From Clusia tigrina (lineage: Eukaryota; Arthropoda; Insecta; Diptera; Clusiidae), in NCBI GenBank assembly GCA_920105625.2, contig OV050033.1:14900001-14964000 (forward strand): DNA of 64,000 nt, in the 5' to 3' direction. Below are positions 38,582-50,512 of the stretch, in pieces; position 1 is the first letter of the stretch, and every line of letters begins with the position of its first letter. The notes below the pieces were generated by a model. The model did no database searches. It was not told the origin of the DNA and saw only the letters and a list, made by a program, of their open reading frames with translations. The translations under genes and the position numbers were made by a program.

Positions 38582-41465
38582 TGTGGGTCGGTTTAGTCAA
38601 ATACACATATATTTTGTCTGTCCATAAAACTTGTTAAAAACATAGTGCTGGAACCAATATATATGTATTAGGCTGACTTATGCAATCTATTGGAGTTCCA
38701 GCAGCCACCACAAACACGTCCACATACAATAACCTGCGTACTACATGAGTAAACGAAATATGGACGAATTTTTCACATAATAACTCTATTGGACTCTTTA
38801 AAGTTTAATACGCCCACTTTCACAACACCTCTTTTATTTGTTGAAGATGTATCTAAATTAACAAAAACAATATCATTATACAATTTAAAGGTCAATGTAA
38901 AATCACCCCTGAAAATATGCAACCCTCTTTTACATATCATGCAAATAGAAAATCTCCATACAAATTTTTTCAATTTTAAAAATAAAAATTACTGTAAACA
39001 AAATGTGAAAAAATTCCAGACATATTTAAAAAAGTGTTTACGGCTCTATAAAATTGTTCCTCCACTTTTTTTAATTTATTTCCATAAGATAAGGTAATTA
39101 AAAAGTTGGTGCAGACGGTCTCAAACGTCTGCATGCATCCACGTATTTCGTCTGCTTAAGCTGGTATTTACGCATACACCCGCATGAGTTTGCATGTGCA
39201 CATTCAAAAGTGTGTGCGAATGCTTCCACAGAACCTTCCCTGTGTGTCTGCAGTTAACCGTAAACGTTGTATTTCTTGCTGAGCATAAAAAATAAACGAT
39301 GATTTACTGCATTTTTATTGTTTTGTGTATAAACGGGCAGATAAAGGGCATGCTTTAATAAGAATATATTTCCATGAATTGCATTAAGATAGTTATGGAG
39401 CGTGCATCGAAGAGTTGTGTCTCAAATTATTCTGGTTTACCTGGTATATCCGATATATGCAGGTTCCTGGGATATAAAGGCTTGCTGAACGTTTGTTATA
39501 TAAATCATGTAGACTTGTTCAAACATCACTGATCGCTAAATTTAAACCGCGGACTAGTTAATAGCTTTTTTTCAACGCTTTCAAGATGATAATTAGTAGT
39601 TTTTCAAAAACTTTATATACTAGTAACATCAGACTGATCATTCCCAATCCCCTATGTATTCCCTATTACATACCTACAATATTACAGAGATGTTGCATTG
39701 TATCCAATGATCATGTCGACTTCTGGCACTGTTGGCTTCCAACCCAATTCTAGTAACTACATTATTAGTTCGTCATGTGATCAGTGGGATGTAGTTTTAT
39801 ATTTTATCATCAATAGAAGCCTAAATGAGATAATTGTAATGACATCTCGAGAGTAGTGATATGTCCATTGCCCTATCAAGACCTATTTTTGCATATAGCT
39901 TTGTTGTGTTGATATGATTTCCACTCCGATTTTCCTCGATAAATCTTGTATGGGTCTCTAGTTATGAAAATGTGTGAATATCGGGCATGGTTGTCACTAT
40001 ATGCCGCCCACATATATGAACCTAATTTACATTACACCAAACTTTATCATTTTACCACGAATTGGACCGCTGTGGTCATTCTAAATGAGGTATTAATAGT
40101 TGCATATATACGTGTTATTTTTCAGATTTTTTGTAATATATCCATCGAACAGTATTCTAAGGAACAGGCAGGACTAATGGGAAGTTACATTAAAATATAT
40201 TTATCCATTTGGAAAGAAGTGTGCTCAGATGGAGTGATGGAGTGACAGACATGTTTAAATGCACTCAGGAAGTGACACTGATGAAAAATGCTAATATTGG
40301 TCCATTTTTTCTTTAGAGAATTATCAACTCAGCGCAACTCGCACAAGCATATGAAACCCTTTTCACAGTTTTTAAGTGTAAATGGCATAAAAAACAATTA
40401 TTTTTACAATTCGACAATTTTAACAAGTTTTAAATTGAATTTGTAGCTGTCCGTTAGCGAGGAGGTGGTATATAAAATTTCTCCAAATTTTTGATTAATG
40501 TACTTCTGAGGAGTTTTGTTTGGGTCATAAGAAGGTCATTATTCTTATCATTAATCCATCTCAAAGTAGGCATTCAAAAACAATTAACCCCACTGTCTGC
40601 AACATCTTGAACTTGTTATTACTGCGAACGCCGTGCCAGCACAATGAAAAAGAAAACGACGACCACCCACAGCATAATTGAATAAACGTTCCAACCCAAT
40701 TTAATTGCTTGGAAGTGATTAAATGAATTTTTCATTTGAATTTATTTTTTTAAACGTTCATTTTGCATGCGAAAACTACAAACAAAAAACAACCATAAAA
40801 TAAGGCCGAAAAGCAGAAAAAATCAGCGAAAGAACTTAATCAACTTTTGCATATCGAAGCACAAAGCGAAAGAGAACGAAAGAACGAGAGAAAGAAAGAC
40901 GAGATAATAATATCCACCGAAGCATTGCAGCAACAAGGATTTTAATTTCATTTACGAGTAATTCCAACGGAGAACTGCACGCTGGGCACGGTTATCTGTA
41001 TCTGAGTCTGGAATCGCATCCGTGGCCATGGCAAACGTATTTCGTTGCTGAGCTGCTTATTAAAAAATGCACTGCAATAATATTTTTTAAAAAAAGATTA
41101 GGGAGGAAACTCTTTGAAACACCGAAAAAAGAGTATAACTAATTTTCATTATTTTCAAGAGAAGGCAAAGAGAGCAATCAAATGATAGCTGAAGAAATCA
41201 TCGAGGAAATCGAGAGCAATGGAAAAGTACGGGAGTGGGGGGGGGGGGGAATAGAAAAAATTAACCAAACTGCTTATACAACTTCCAGAGTCTCCAAGCT
41301 GGTTTTGTGCAAATCGAGGACGGTTTGGGGCGATGAGAGAAGCTAACAATATATGAAAGATTCTGAACCTATTCTGGGAAAGAGAAGGTTCTGAAGTCTT
41401 ACTATTTTTAACCAGTTTTTTGGACTTACACTCGTATAACTACTCATATTCACCCTGCTCTATTA
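38582..41465. other. Non-coding DNA; G-run at 41.24 kb
   Basis: A homopolymer of about 12 G lies near 41237-41250, unusual in this AT-rich context. The 99- and 102-codon frames at 38.8-39.1 and 39.9-40.2 kb show no domain. Confidence 0.45.
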
Positions 41466-41470
41466 TATAG

Positions 41471-42050
41471 TACGAGAGCGGTATGAGAGAGACACATGAT
41501 AGAAGGTATTTTTTTTTTAATTCTAAGCATAGTCTCCTTTCAGACCAGATCCTGCTATTCCATTTTCCTACTCTCTTAACTCATATTAAATATTTTCCGA
41601 ATTTGGCAGAATAAGCCCCAGTGTTGGCGTCTGTTTTTTCATGTAACTAGAATCACTTTTCCACCAAGCCATCTTTTCATGTATGGACGCAAACCAAATT
41701 CTCATATATCAAAAAAGGACGTGGTGAATGCGACGACGTAGCTAAACTCCTCCAGTTTTACTACGTCCAGTACTGATATGACAGTTGTCAAGCTAAAGAA
41801 GCACTTTTCTCTTCACCAGATATAACTGTAATCTGGTCAGGTCTGTGTCGAATCTTCTTAATGGCTCAGCAGATTACTACTCCGCAATTGTGGTTCCCTT
41901 GTTGAAATTTTTAGTCCAGAAGAGAAAGAACAAAAAATGGCGGATGTGCCCTTCTCGGGCGATAGGACATTCAATGTGTGATTTGATGAACTTCTGCAAG
42001 GAGGGACCCACTGACTAGACTGTTATTTCTCAATTGCAGTGATGGCCAAA
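41471..42050 (-). pseudogene. Relic mariner, C-terminal half with one terminal repeat
   Basis: The outer edge 'tacgagagcggtatgagaga' resembles a mariner terminal repeat after TA. Inside, minus-strand frames joined across many breaks read FNKGTTIAE, then LRRFDTDLTR, LVKRKVLL.LDNCHIST (second catalytic D in QDNA position), KLEEF, RPYMKRWLGGKV and GLKGDYA. This is the order of the C-terminal half of a mariner transposase (EKGKTI, VLFHQDNA, FP.MKKWLGGKRF, LKGDYVEK). The third catalytic segment is degraded. It is far older than the copy at 37.3-38.6 kb and lacks its other end. Confidence 0.7.
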
Positions 42051-43235
42051 AATAGCAAATAGGAAAAATTTGGAAAATTTGTATAAATTTAAGGCATGAG
42101 ATCAGACCTGATGCCACGAGAACAGCACAAACAAACACTTATAATGTGTCCCTTCCCTTTCATGCTTCTTACCCATTCGTTTTTAAGTGAACTCCCTTTT
42201 CCATGTCTTTATATACTCATAAGAGGTAAAATATTTCCTAAAATAACTTGACGATTTGAGTTAAAGCTACGATTCAAAATGAACTTTCCCCAAGCAATTG
42301 TATTCCTGACAACTCTTTAACAGAAATCTATATCCAAAATAGAATGTGTTTAGAGTGTCACCTCTGTGGCCCCTTCAAAAATTGCCAGAATATCTGTATA
42401 TCTGTATTTAATTAAAGCCTCTGCTTCCTGACAGGATAGCAGCAGGAATTCAATTTTTTTAGAAATTTGTCAATTTAAATTAATGCCCGCTCAAAACTGC
42501 AGACGCGCCAACATGGCGCAGATGAAAAATCACTTGACTTCGGATGAGAAGTTGCATTCTTTCGCTATCTGTCAAAATGTTCAACTGTCTGCATATTGCA
42601 TGCAGATATATGGACAGCATCCATGTAGGTCTCTATGCTGCTGCTCCTACAAATTCGACTCAGTTTTTGGCAAGATGACAAGTTTAAAAAAAAAAAACCA
42701 AAAGTAGAAAAAACAATGCAAAAAATACGCGGAAAATCGTTACTTAATTTGTGCCTGGCAAGACTTCTGAGCATTTGTCTGTGTGTATGAATTTGTTTGT
42801 GTGCTCGTGTGTATGTGCTTGTTTATGTGTGTGTGTGTGCCTCATGCACAGAATAAAAGAACAACAAATCACGGATTCAGTGAAGCAGTTGCAGTGCCAA
42901 CCGGAAGTAGACAATAGTTTGAGGCGAATGCAAATGCACTCACTCCGCTCCACTACAAAAGTGATTTATGGCCTTTTAAATTCAGAGACATTGCGCTTCT
43001 TTAAATACCCGCAGTTTATCTTGATTCTGTGTCGACGCGTCTGTGCTTTGGAAAACATTGTTCTGTTTTCTTTTCGTATGCAAAATTTACAACATTTTCA
43101 CTTGGAAATTTACATGAAACCCTCCGACGAGGCTACGAAATAAGCCCCAAGAGAAATAACTTCGATTGAAATCACTTCTCATGAAATCAGAGAAAAACTT
43201 TAAAGAAAGGTGAAAACCAAATGAAATGATAGATA
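42051..43235. other. Non-coding DNA with GT-rich block
   Basis: GT-rich words span about 42775-42840. The 130-codon frame at 42751-43143 begins in that block and shows no domain. Confidence 0.45.
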
Positions 43236-43290
43236 TATTTAAGGGTGTTATACACTGCGACCTGAAAGATCTATTGTTATGCCCCTTAAA
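43236..43290 (-). mobile_element. Short LINE 3'-UTR tag
   Basis: On the minus strand, 'ggggcataacaatagatctt' followed by tcaggtcgcagtgtataacaccc is almost identical to 9435-9475, the 3' UTR of the 9-kb LINE. Only this ~50-bp tag is present. Possible aaatgaaa direct repeats flank it. Confidence 0.75.
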
Positions 43291-43299
43291 ATGAAACGA

Positions 43300-44057
43300 T
43301 ACCCAAGAATTAAATGAAATAATCTCCAATATTTCATACAGTATCAAAAATTTCATTAATCTACAAAATAAATATCAATAAACTAAATACATGCCCACGA
43401 AATGATTTCAAAATATATGGAAATAATCCCAAAAATAGATAAATGAAAAACCCTTGAAGAGATAAATGAAATAATTTCCAAAATTACTGGATTCTATTTG
43501 ATTCTGAAGCAAATAATCAAATGATTCCCACAAATATAGCAACTAAAAGAAAATTAAAACACAACTCCCACTGCACTTATTTCGGAATTTGAATGAGATA
43601 AAATAAAGAACTATTCGTGGCTACACATAACATTGAAACTACACCTAGAATGATCGATATACAATGCTGTTGTGAAATCCTTCTAGTAAATGCTAGAAAC
43701 CACTATTAATAAAGCGTTGGTCATGAACTGTTCCTCTCATATTAGGAAGTATAAACTAAGAGTCATCGATTATCTCTTTCTAATAAAGAACATTCCCGCA
43801 TTTGTTGGTATAATGTCCAAACCGCCGTCAGTGATAGCACTGATTAGTGGAATAGTGCAGTTGTTTGGTGACAAAAGCATATTGTCACCAACTTCTTAAA
43901 TGAAATGCTGTAAAACCGCTTACATTGATGAAAGAAAGATATTCGTATCGCTTGACACAATCGAGAAACAGACACTATTAGCATAAACTAATATTCGTAA
44001 TAATTTTATAATGAATTACTTTCTTTTCTATAATTATTTATATTCTTCTTTTGTTAT
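43300..44057. other. AT-rich DNA with degenerate aaatgaaat words
   Basis: The word 'aaatgaaataatctccaa' and variants occur near 43313, 43465 and again at 44348, suggesting an old degenerate repeat. No gene. Confidence 0.4.
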
Positions 44058-44135
44058 AGTCTCATAGATGTATTATTATGTGTAGGGGATTAAGCACCGC
44101 GACCTTTCGATCTATTGTGCCCCAGTCTCATAGAT
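44058..44135 (-). mobile_element. 54-bp LINE tag with intact 12-bp target duplication
   Basis: The direct repeat agtctcatagat occurs at 44058-44069 and 44124-44135. Between them 54 bp on the minus strand read 'ggggcacaatagatcgaaag' followed by gtcgcggtgcttaatcccc and an acacataataatac tail. The insert begins at the same point (ggggca) as the tags at 0.55 and 43.24 kb. Confidence 0.85.
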
Positions 44136-45850
44136 AAGGGATATAAATATAATATAGCCATTATCTAAAACCATTTGTGGCATCAACAAGGTGTGGTAGG
44201 AAAATTTTAGCACTAGATTCCAATTCAACGAATAAAAATGCTCTACAAAAATGCTCTACAAAAATGCTCTACTAAAATTCTGTCACCTTCTCTTGCTTAA
44301 AAGTTCATAACAATAAGTAAACTAATAAAATAAACTCCCACCAGTGATAAAAATGAAATAATCTCCAAAAAGCCCCCAAACATGTTCAATATATTTATTT
44401 CATTTGGGACTTATTTCGTACTGCCTTCCGAAACTACCCGTACCCTACTTCTAGCTCCATCAACTGTTGCCAGTTAAGTTGCACAATTGTGAAGTTTTAC
44501 ACAACTATGTGCTCGCTTCTTCGTGCCTATTGTTCTTTTGTGTGTATATGTTGGGCTTTTTGGAAAGTATTTTCTTAAAGTAGTTTGTTTCCTTAGAATT
44601 CGGAGAACAACAACAAAGGTGGCAACAACAAAAACAATAAATTTAAATAGCAACAACAGAGAGTAGAAGAATTTTCCTTGCTATTTACGAGTTTGCTTAC
44701 GCACACTTTAACACCATTTGCTACTCAAATACACACATATAGCAAACCAAGCCACACACACACATACACATACAAAAAAAGGCAGCCAGACACCAATTCA
44801 CACATACAAAAACATGTTTTGCATGCAGCTTTTGTGAGGTACGACTGAGTGCGAGTATCTTTTGCAACATATTCCTATGAACTTTTTACCTTTTCATGAG
44901 TTTTAGTGAGCAACTTTCCTATGAGTGCTTGTATGTGTGTATCATTTGAGTATGTGTATGTATTGCCTGTGTCTGTGTGTGTGTATGTGTGTGTGTGTGT
45001 GAATTTGTATGTTCATTGTGCATCCAGAAGCAACAATGTTGGAATAATAGACAGATAGAAAACGAGCATATTGCTCCCTTTCCTGCCTCTTTATGTAACT
45101 TAATTTGTTGGTTTCCATGATTTGCAAAAAAAGAAATGCCTGCTTTAAAGAGTTTTGTGTGTGTTTGCATTCTATGAATATTTATATTTCTCGCAACTTT
45201 TGGAAAGTGGTAAATTAACAGAAGCATTTTTAACTAAATCTACACTAAAAGCAGCTACGTTTAGGTTGGCCAAAATTTTGCCTCACTCCAATAATTTACG
45301 AGTACATGAATAATTGCACATTCAACTCGAGCTGCAAATATCCCCACAGCTGCAGCAGAACTCACGTTCTTATTCATATAAATACATCAGAGAAACTAAT
45401 TTAATTGTGAGGAATCTTTTTAATTGTTTAAAGAACAAAATTGCTCCCGCAAGGACTATGAAGATTTATATTGATGCTTTGTTAAGGAGAAGTTTCTGCG
45501 TCAGCACCGCAATTATCAGAGGGCCCCTTAAAATATTGTTACGTAGATTTCTGAATAATTTGAAGTAATTTTATTTTAAACATATTAAATGGTGTTAGAG
45601 AGGAGTGAGATGGTCATCGATGTACCTCTTCGAATCGTGCATTGAGCTGCTTCTAAATAAATAAGTCATGAGAGGGATGGAAACGATGACGAAATAGTCA
45701 AAATTTATTACTTATTTCAACCGATTGCAACTAATTTCTCCAGCGGCAGTACCCAGTTTCGCTCAATTAGAAATTCCCTAACTTCGTAGATTAGCCAGGG
45801 ATATTGTTATATCTACCAGTAAGAAGCAACATTTTTCAGGTGATAATTAC
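44136..45850. other. Non-coding DNA with CA/GT runs
   Basis: Contains a 13-bp minisatellite (44234-44272), CA words at 44750-44775 and a GT run at 44970-45001. No gene is supported. Confidence 0.45.
44234..44272 (+). repeat. 13-bp tandem repeat, three copies
   Basis: The unit aaaaatgctctac is repeated three times exactly. Confidence 0.95.
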
Positions 45851-45964
45851 TTGAAGACTCATCACTTAGTGAATCCAAGTGCTTGTTTGATAAAAGTGGT
45901 TACTCAAAGGTGTCTCTCTCCATCAGCACAACAATCTCTGTTCTCACGGGACTGCTTAATTCAT

Positions 45965-47175
45965 AAGCATGCTGAAAGACTAGGGTTGTCAATTAATAAC
46001 TTCTGTTCCAATAGCAGCTATGAGGGAAAGGAAGAGCCCGCTCTTTATGTTATATGTTGGTGTCCTTAGAAGAAGGCCCAGGAATTTAAGACTTAGGAGA
46101 TGACTTAAATTCCTGGGCTCACATTTCCTTAATTGACAAACATGCTGAAAGACTAGGGTTATCAATCAATAACTTCTGTTACAATAGCGGCTATGAGGAA
46201 AAGGAAGAGACCGCTCTTTATGTTATATGTTGGTGTCCATAGAAGAAGGCCCAGGAATTTAAGACTTAGGAGATGACTTAAATTCCTGGGCTCACATTTC
46301 CTTAATTGACAAACATGCTGAAAGACTAGGGTTATCAATCAATAACTTCTGTTCCAATAGCGGCTATGAGGAAAAGGAAGAGACCGCTCTTTATGTTATA
46401 TGTTGGTGTCCTTAGAAGAAGGCCCAGGAATTTAAGACTTAGGAGATGACTTAAATTCCTGGGCTCACATTTCCTTAATTGACAAACATGCTGAAAGACT
46501 AGGGTTATCAATCAATAACTTCTGTTACAATACCGGCTATGAGGGAAAGGAAGAGCCCGCTCTTTATGTTATATGTTGGTGTCCTTAGAAGAAGGCCCAG
46601 GAATTTAAGACTTACGAGATGACTTAAATTCCTGGGCTCACATTTCCTTAATTGACAAACATGCTGAAAGACTAGGGTTATCAATCAATAACTTCTGTTC
46701 CAATAGCGGCTATGAGGAAAAGGAAGAGACCGCTCCTTATGTTATATGTTGGTGTCCTTAGAAGAAGGCCCAGGAATTTAAGACTTAGGAGATGACTTAA
46801 ATTCCTGGGCTCACATTTCCTTAATTGACAAACATGCTGAAAGACTAGGGTTATCAATCAATAACTTCTGTTCCAATAGCGGCTATGAGGAAAAGGAAGA
46901 GACCGCTCTTTATGTTATATGTTGGTGTCCTTAGAAGAAGGCCCAGGAATTTAAGACTTAGGAGATGACTTAAATTCCTGGGCTCACATTTCCTTAATTG
47001 ACAAACATGCTGAAAGACTAGGGTTATCAATCAATAACTTCTGTTCCAATAGCGGCTATGAGGAAAAGGAAGAGACCGCTCCTTATGTTATATGTTGGTG
47101 TCCTTAGAAGAAGGCCCAGGAATTTAAGACTTAGGAGAAGACTTTAATTCCTGGACTCGCATTTCCTTAATTGAA
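45965..47175 (+). repeat. 173-bp tandem array, seven copies, LINE-derived
   Basis: The word gctgaaagac recurs at 45971, 46144, 46317, 46490, 46663, 46836 and 47009, an exact 173-bp period. The unit runs from 'aaacatgctgaaagac' to 'ccttaattgac' and covers the Cys/His segment of the LINE. Copies differ by a few bases. Copies 2 and 4 share ttacaata and copies 5 and 7 share gctcctt, suggesting growth by two-unit steps. 173 is not a multiple of three and the unit has stops, so it is not coding. Confidence 0.97.
46076..46118. repeat. 15-bp stem inverted repeat in each 173-bp unit
   Basis: gcccaggaatttaag (46076-46090) and cttaaattcctgggc (46104-46118) are exact complements around a 13-base loop. 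The same structure recurs every 173 bp; copy 4 has a change only in the loop, and the last copy is degraded. The 53.6-kb relative lacks the left arm, so the hairpin was gained in this copy before amplification. Confidence 0.95.
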
Positions 47176-47240
47176 CTATCATATACATAACTATTGAACT
47201 ATGATACATAAGTATGATTGAACTATCATCTCTAAGTATC
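47170..47240 (+). repeat. ~24-bp imperfect tandem repeat, three copies
   Basis: attgaactatcat-type units start at about 47170, 47193 and 47217, immediately after the 173-bp array and still within the relic LINE. Confidence 0.85.
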
Positions 47241-47380
47241 AATAACATAGCCAGGTTCGTATCGGGATCACAAAGGTTCGCCGCGCAGTAGTGAGTCGCG
47301 CCTTTTTTTAAGGTATGATAATCAATCTTCAATTATACTAAAGTAAGCTTTCGTTAAGAAGGCTGCCACTCTAATATAAC

Positions 47381-50346
47381 CTCACCTATCACTCAGTGAT
47401 AGGTATGCACCTTCAACTACTTTTTAGTAGTACTTTCAAACACAAGTTTCCTCCATACAATATTTCGATGTGACTCTCTACCACTCTTAGTTCCTTTAAC
47501 GCTATCACTTTGCTTATAGTTTAACTGAAATTTATATATACATATGAAGAATATTTTTGTTCACTGGTTGCCTGTAGCAAATATTTTGGATTTTCACAGA
47601 CCAAAACATTCCAACAAATATAAGCTCCAGCATCTTAAAGAATGGTTGAATCAAGTTTAAACCGAACGTTCGAAGCGTTTATGGTTTATCTTGTGTATGA
47701 CGGTTTCATATTTCTCTTTCAATTCATTTCCCATTATCCTTTCCACTACTTCAACTTACACCAGACTAAAAGAAGTCGTCGCATATACGAGTACACCTTA
47801 AAGTACATAATTATACTGCAGCACTAGAGATGCTGTGATGTTTGAAAATCATGTTCTTCAACCCACACTTCCAGAGACAGTTGTATACACTTTCATTTCT
47901 TCACCGGTTCCTTGCGTTGAAGCATTTCTCCTCCCATTTGGACTGTGTCATAATAGCACTACTCTGTCCTACCATCCCCTGACGCTGACACAAATGCTCT
48001 GCCTTTTCATTTAAAATGCAGAAATATTCGCATAAAAAAGGAACAATGTGTGCAGAATTAATGGCATGTTAAATCATGTTGCCGTGTGTGGTCTGTAACT
48101 CTGTAACGAGAGGGGATATTTTTTAATGCGGGAACAAATGGCGTTGAAGGTGTTCAGCACGCGTTTATTACATTTACAAATGATAATTTTTACAATTTTC
48201 TAAATAAGCCGAAATTCATCTTTATTATGCAAAAATGATACATTATTCCTAAGTAGGATATTTCAAGGCCTGTGTTAAATAATCCCACAAAAGAAAACAT
48301 ATTTGAAGGAATGGTGCTGTCTCTTGAGATTATTACCTTTTGTTACGAAATAATTTTTTTCTGAATTTCTCTTTATACGAGTATGTGATTAAAAATCCTT
48401 GATAAATGGATCGTTGATAAGTACTCGTTAATCATGATGGAGATACTGGATTGAGGAATTAATTCATTTTAGCAATCAGTCGACTAAGGAACTGCTCATA
48501 TTAGTGGAAATTTTGGTAATAGTACACATTTTTAGAGTTTCTTAACCTCATTCATTCATGTCTTAAATATAAATAAAAATAATATTATCATTAATCCATT
48601 CCCAAAAGTTATAGAAGATCATACCTCGAAAAATGATAGACTAGGAAGAAGACTTAGAGTTGAGTCCATTGTGAACATATGTCATACTTAATGCTCGTTC
48701 CCGGGCAAGTTTCTTGGATAATGCAAGTCACATGGAATAATTTTTTAGCAACCTTGCTTCATTTTGCTCCATAGGCTGTTAACAGACACTGCTTCTGAAA
48801 CTATTCCGTTGACTATGTTTGTTTTTGAACATTATAACCATATTTTTATGTGAATTGCTGGTTGAGCATAATGGTAGAGCCCTATAAACAGGCTGTGTGT
48901 TAAGTAATTCAGGAGTATTTTGAAACGCCTAAAACCATGCAACTAACGACTTAGTTTGCTTTAATTACATAAAATAATGGTGACACCTGCAAGAACGCAG
49001 TGATTTATAAACAGCTCATGAGTATTTTGAAGGCACCTAAAATTATGCTACAAACTTCACAGACCAGTCATACACAAATTTGACCTCATACATTATGGTG
49101 CCCCAAAATTGCTCACAACTCCAAATTTCCTCAGTGGTTACATTTTTACAAACCGTTTTGAGATCCGAAAATGTTTAAAGTAAATTGTGGAAAGCTTCTT
49201 AATGAGTTGTTAAACATGTACAGGAATTATTTATTACTTTTGTACCTGAAGTTTATTGTTCTTTGAACTTGTGCTGGAATCTGTTATTCTGAAAATGCCA
49301 ACCAAATGACACAAAAGTCCTTTAAACAATCCGAAAACTGTCTTTGGGAAATTCGGAAAATACAAAACTATTTGCATGTTAAATTGAGGAATAAAATCCA
49401 CCCATTCACACCCTTACACACACTCCCCCATTAATAACACATGTTAGAGCTAAGCTGCGAGTGCATATTTGTGTATTTCTGGGTGTGTGAGTGTGGCGAG
49501 TTTGCGTTTGTGTATCTGCATAAAGGATGTGCAACATTTATTCTCTTGTGCGATTATGTGTGTATAAAAAGTTTTTAATCCCGAACGACAAGCAGTGCAA
49601 TCCAGGACAATCCAGGATTCACTGATAAATGCCACGTAATAAAGAAGACATTAAGTAAACGTTGTTAGTTGTCGCTTGCTTTGTTGCCTGCGTTGGTGAG
49701 AATGCCTTTGTGTGTGTGTTTGTTGGTTTCTACTATTGTGCAATATTTCTCACCTAGCTACCTTTCCCCTTTCAGAGTGCGTATAACTGTGTGTTTGCCC
49801 GTCAACGGCACACATCCTTTTTTTTGTTTTCTATGTGCTGTCTTTGTTGTTTTTCTTTTTGTTGTTATTTTTGTGTTGGTATTGCCAACTCACTTGACTA
49901 ATTGCACACTATTTCCCTTTGGCTCCATTTGTTTTTCTTTGCGTTCGGTGCAAGTGTTTAAACGTATTAAGCGAATTAGAAGAAAGTGTTGTGTACAACT
50001 TTTTTCCCTTTGCGACGGTTTGTTCCAAGTACAATTTATGTGTGCGTAATTAATTTCGCCGTTCCTTTTATTTTTTCCCTGTTGGATAAGATTGCTTTTG
50101 GTTTTTTTTTTTGTTTAATTCATTAAAATTGAAATTATGCAAATGGAATTTGGTGACCGACGAAATACTCGAATTCCAGTGAAATACTCGAATTCCAGTG
50201 AAATGTTAGTAGAGATGTTATCGACATTCGTATGGAGACTACGTTACGCTTCGCTTTCAATTGTTACTTTCAATGTTGATTCAACCAAACCCCCATATTA
50301 GTTGTGGATGCCTATGTATGTAACTAGAAAGGCTCCAACGCATCTA
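47381..50346. other. Non-coding DNA, no gene recognised
   Basis: Includes a 19-bp duplication (gaaatactcgaattccagt, twice, about 50162-50199). The 126-codon frame at 49669-50049 is a hydrophobic translation of T-rich DNA with a non-ATG start. Nothing else is supported. Confidence 0.45.
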
Positions 50347-50512
50347 GGTTCATTATTAACGATCATATCCTAACGATTTAGAGCATTTTATAATTAATAA
50401 ATTATTAAATACTGTAAATCATTAGGAAACGATAGTTAATGATGAACCATTTAATAATTAATAAGTTATTAAATGCTGTAAATAGTTAGGATAAGATCGT
50501 TAATGATGAACC
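50347..50512. repeat. AT-rich palindromic block with 64-bp tandem repeat
   Basis: The 33-bp arm 50347-50379 pairs with 50480-50512 (three mismatches) and also with 50416-50448. Bases 50385-50448 and 50449-50512 are two 64-bp direct copies. The interior (attaataaattattaa) is itself nearly self-complementary. The block could be a small foldback/MITE remnant. No TA or longer target duplication was defined. Confidence 0.85.

Larger units (their letters stand above)
45851..47380 (+). mobile_element. LINE 3' relic interrupted by a 173-bp array
   Basis: The plus-strand frame 45851-46069 reads LFSRDCLIHKHAERLGLSIN, then C and ALYVICWCP. This corresponds to the LINE ORF2 end (GHCLIGKHAERL...C..C...H.LC.CP) seen intact at 53.55 kb. 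After the array, 47128-47300 resumes the same ORF in decayed form (RRRL.FLDS, then INNIARFVSGS, matching INIKDIARFISES of the 53-kb copy) and then a 3' UTR ending ggctgccactc. The tandem array sits between these halves, so it grew inside the retrotransposon copy. Confidence 0.8.

Noticed and set aside
45965..47175. CRISPR-like or coding repeat array
   Set aside because: Units are contiguous with no unique spacers, contain stops and have a period not divisible by three; eukaryotic context.
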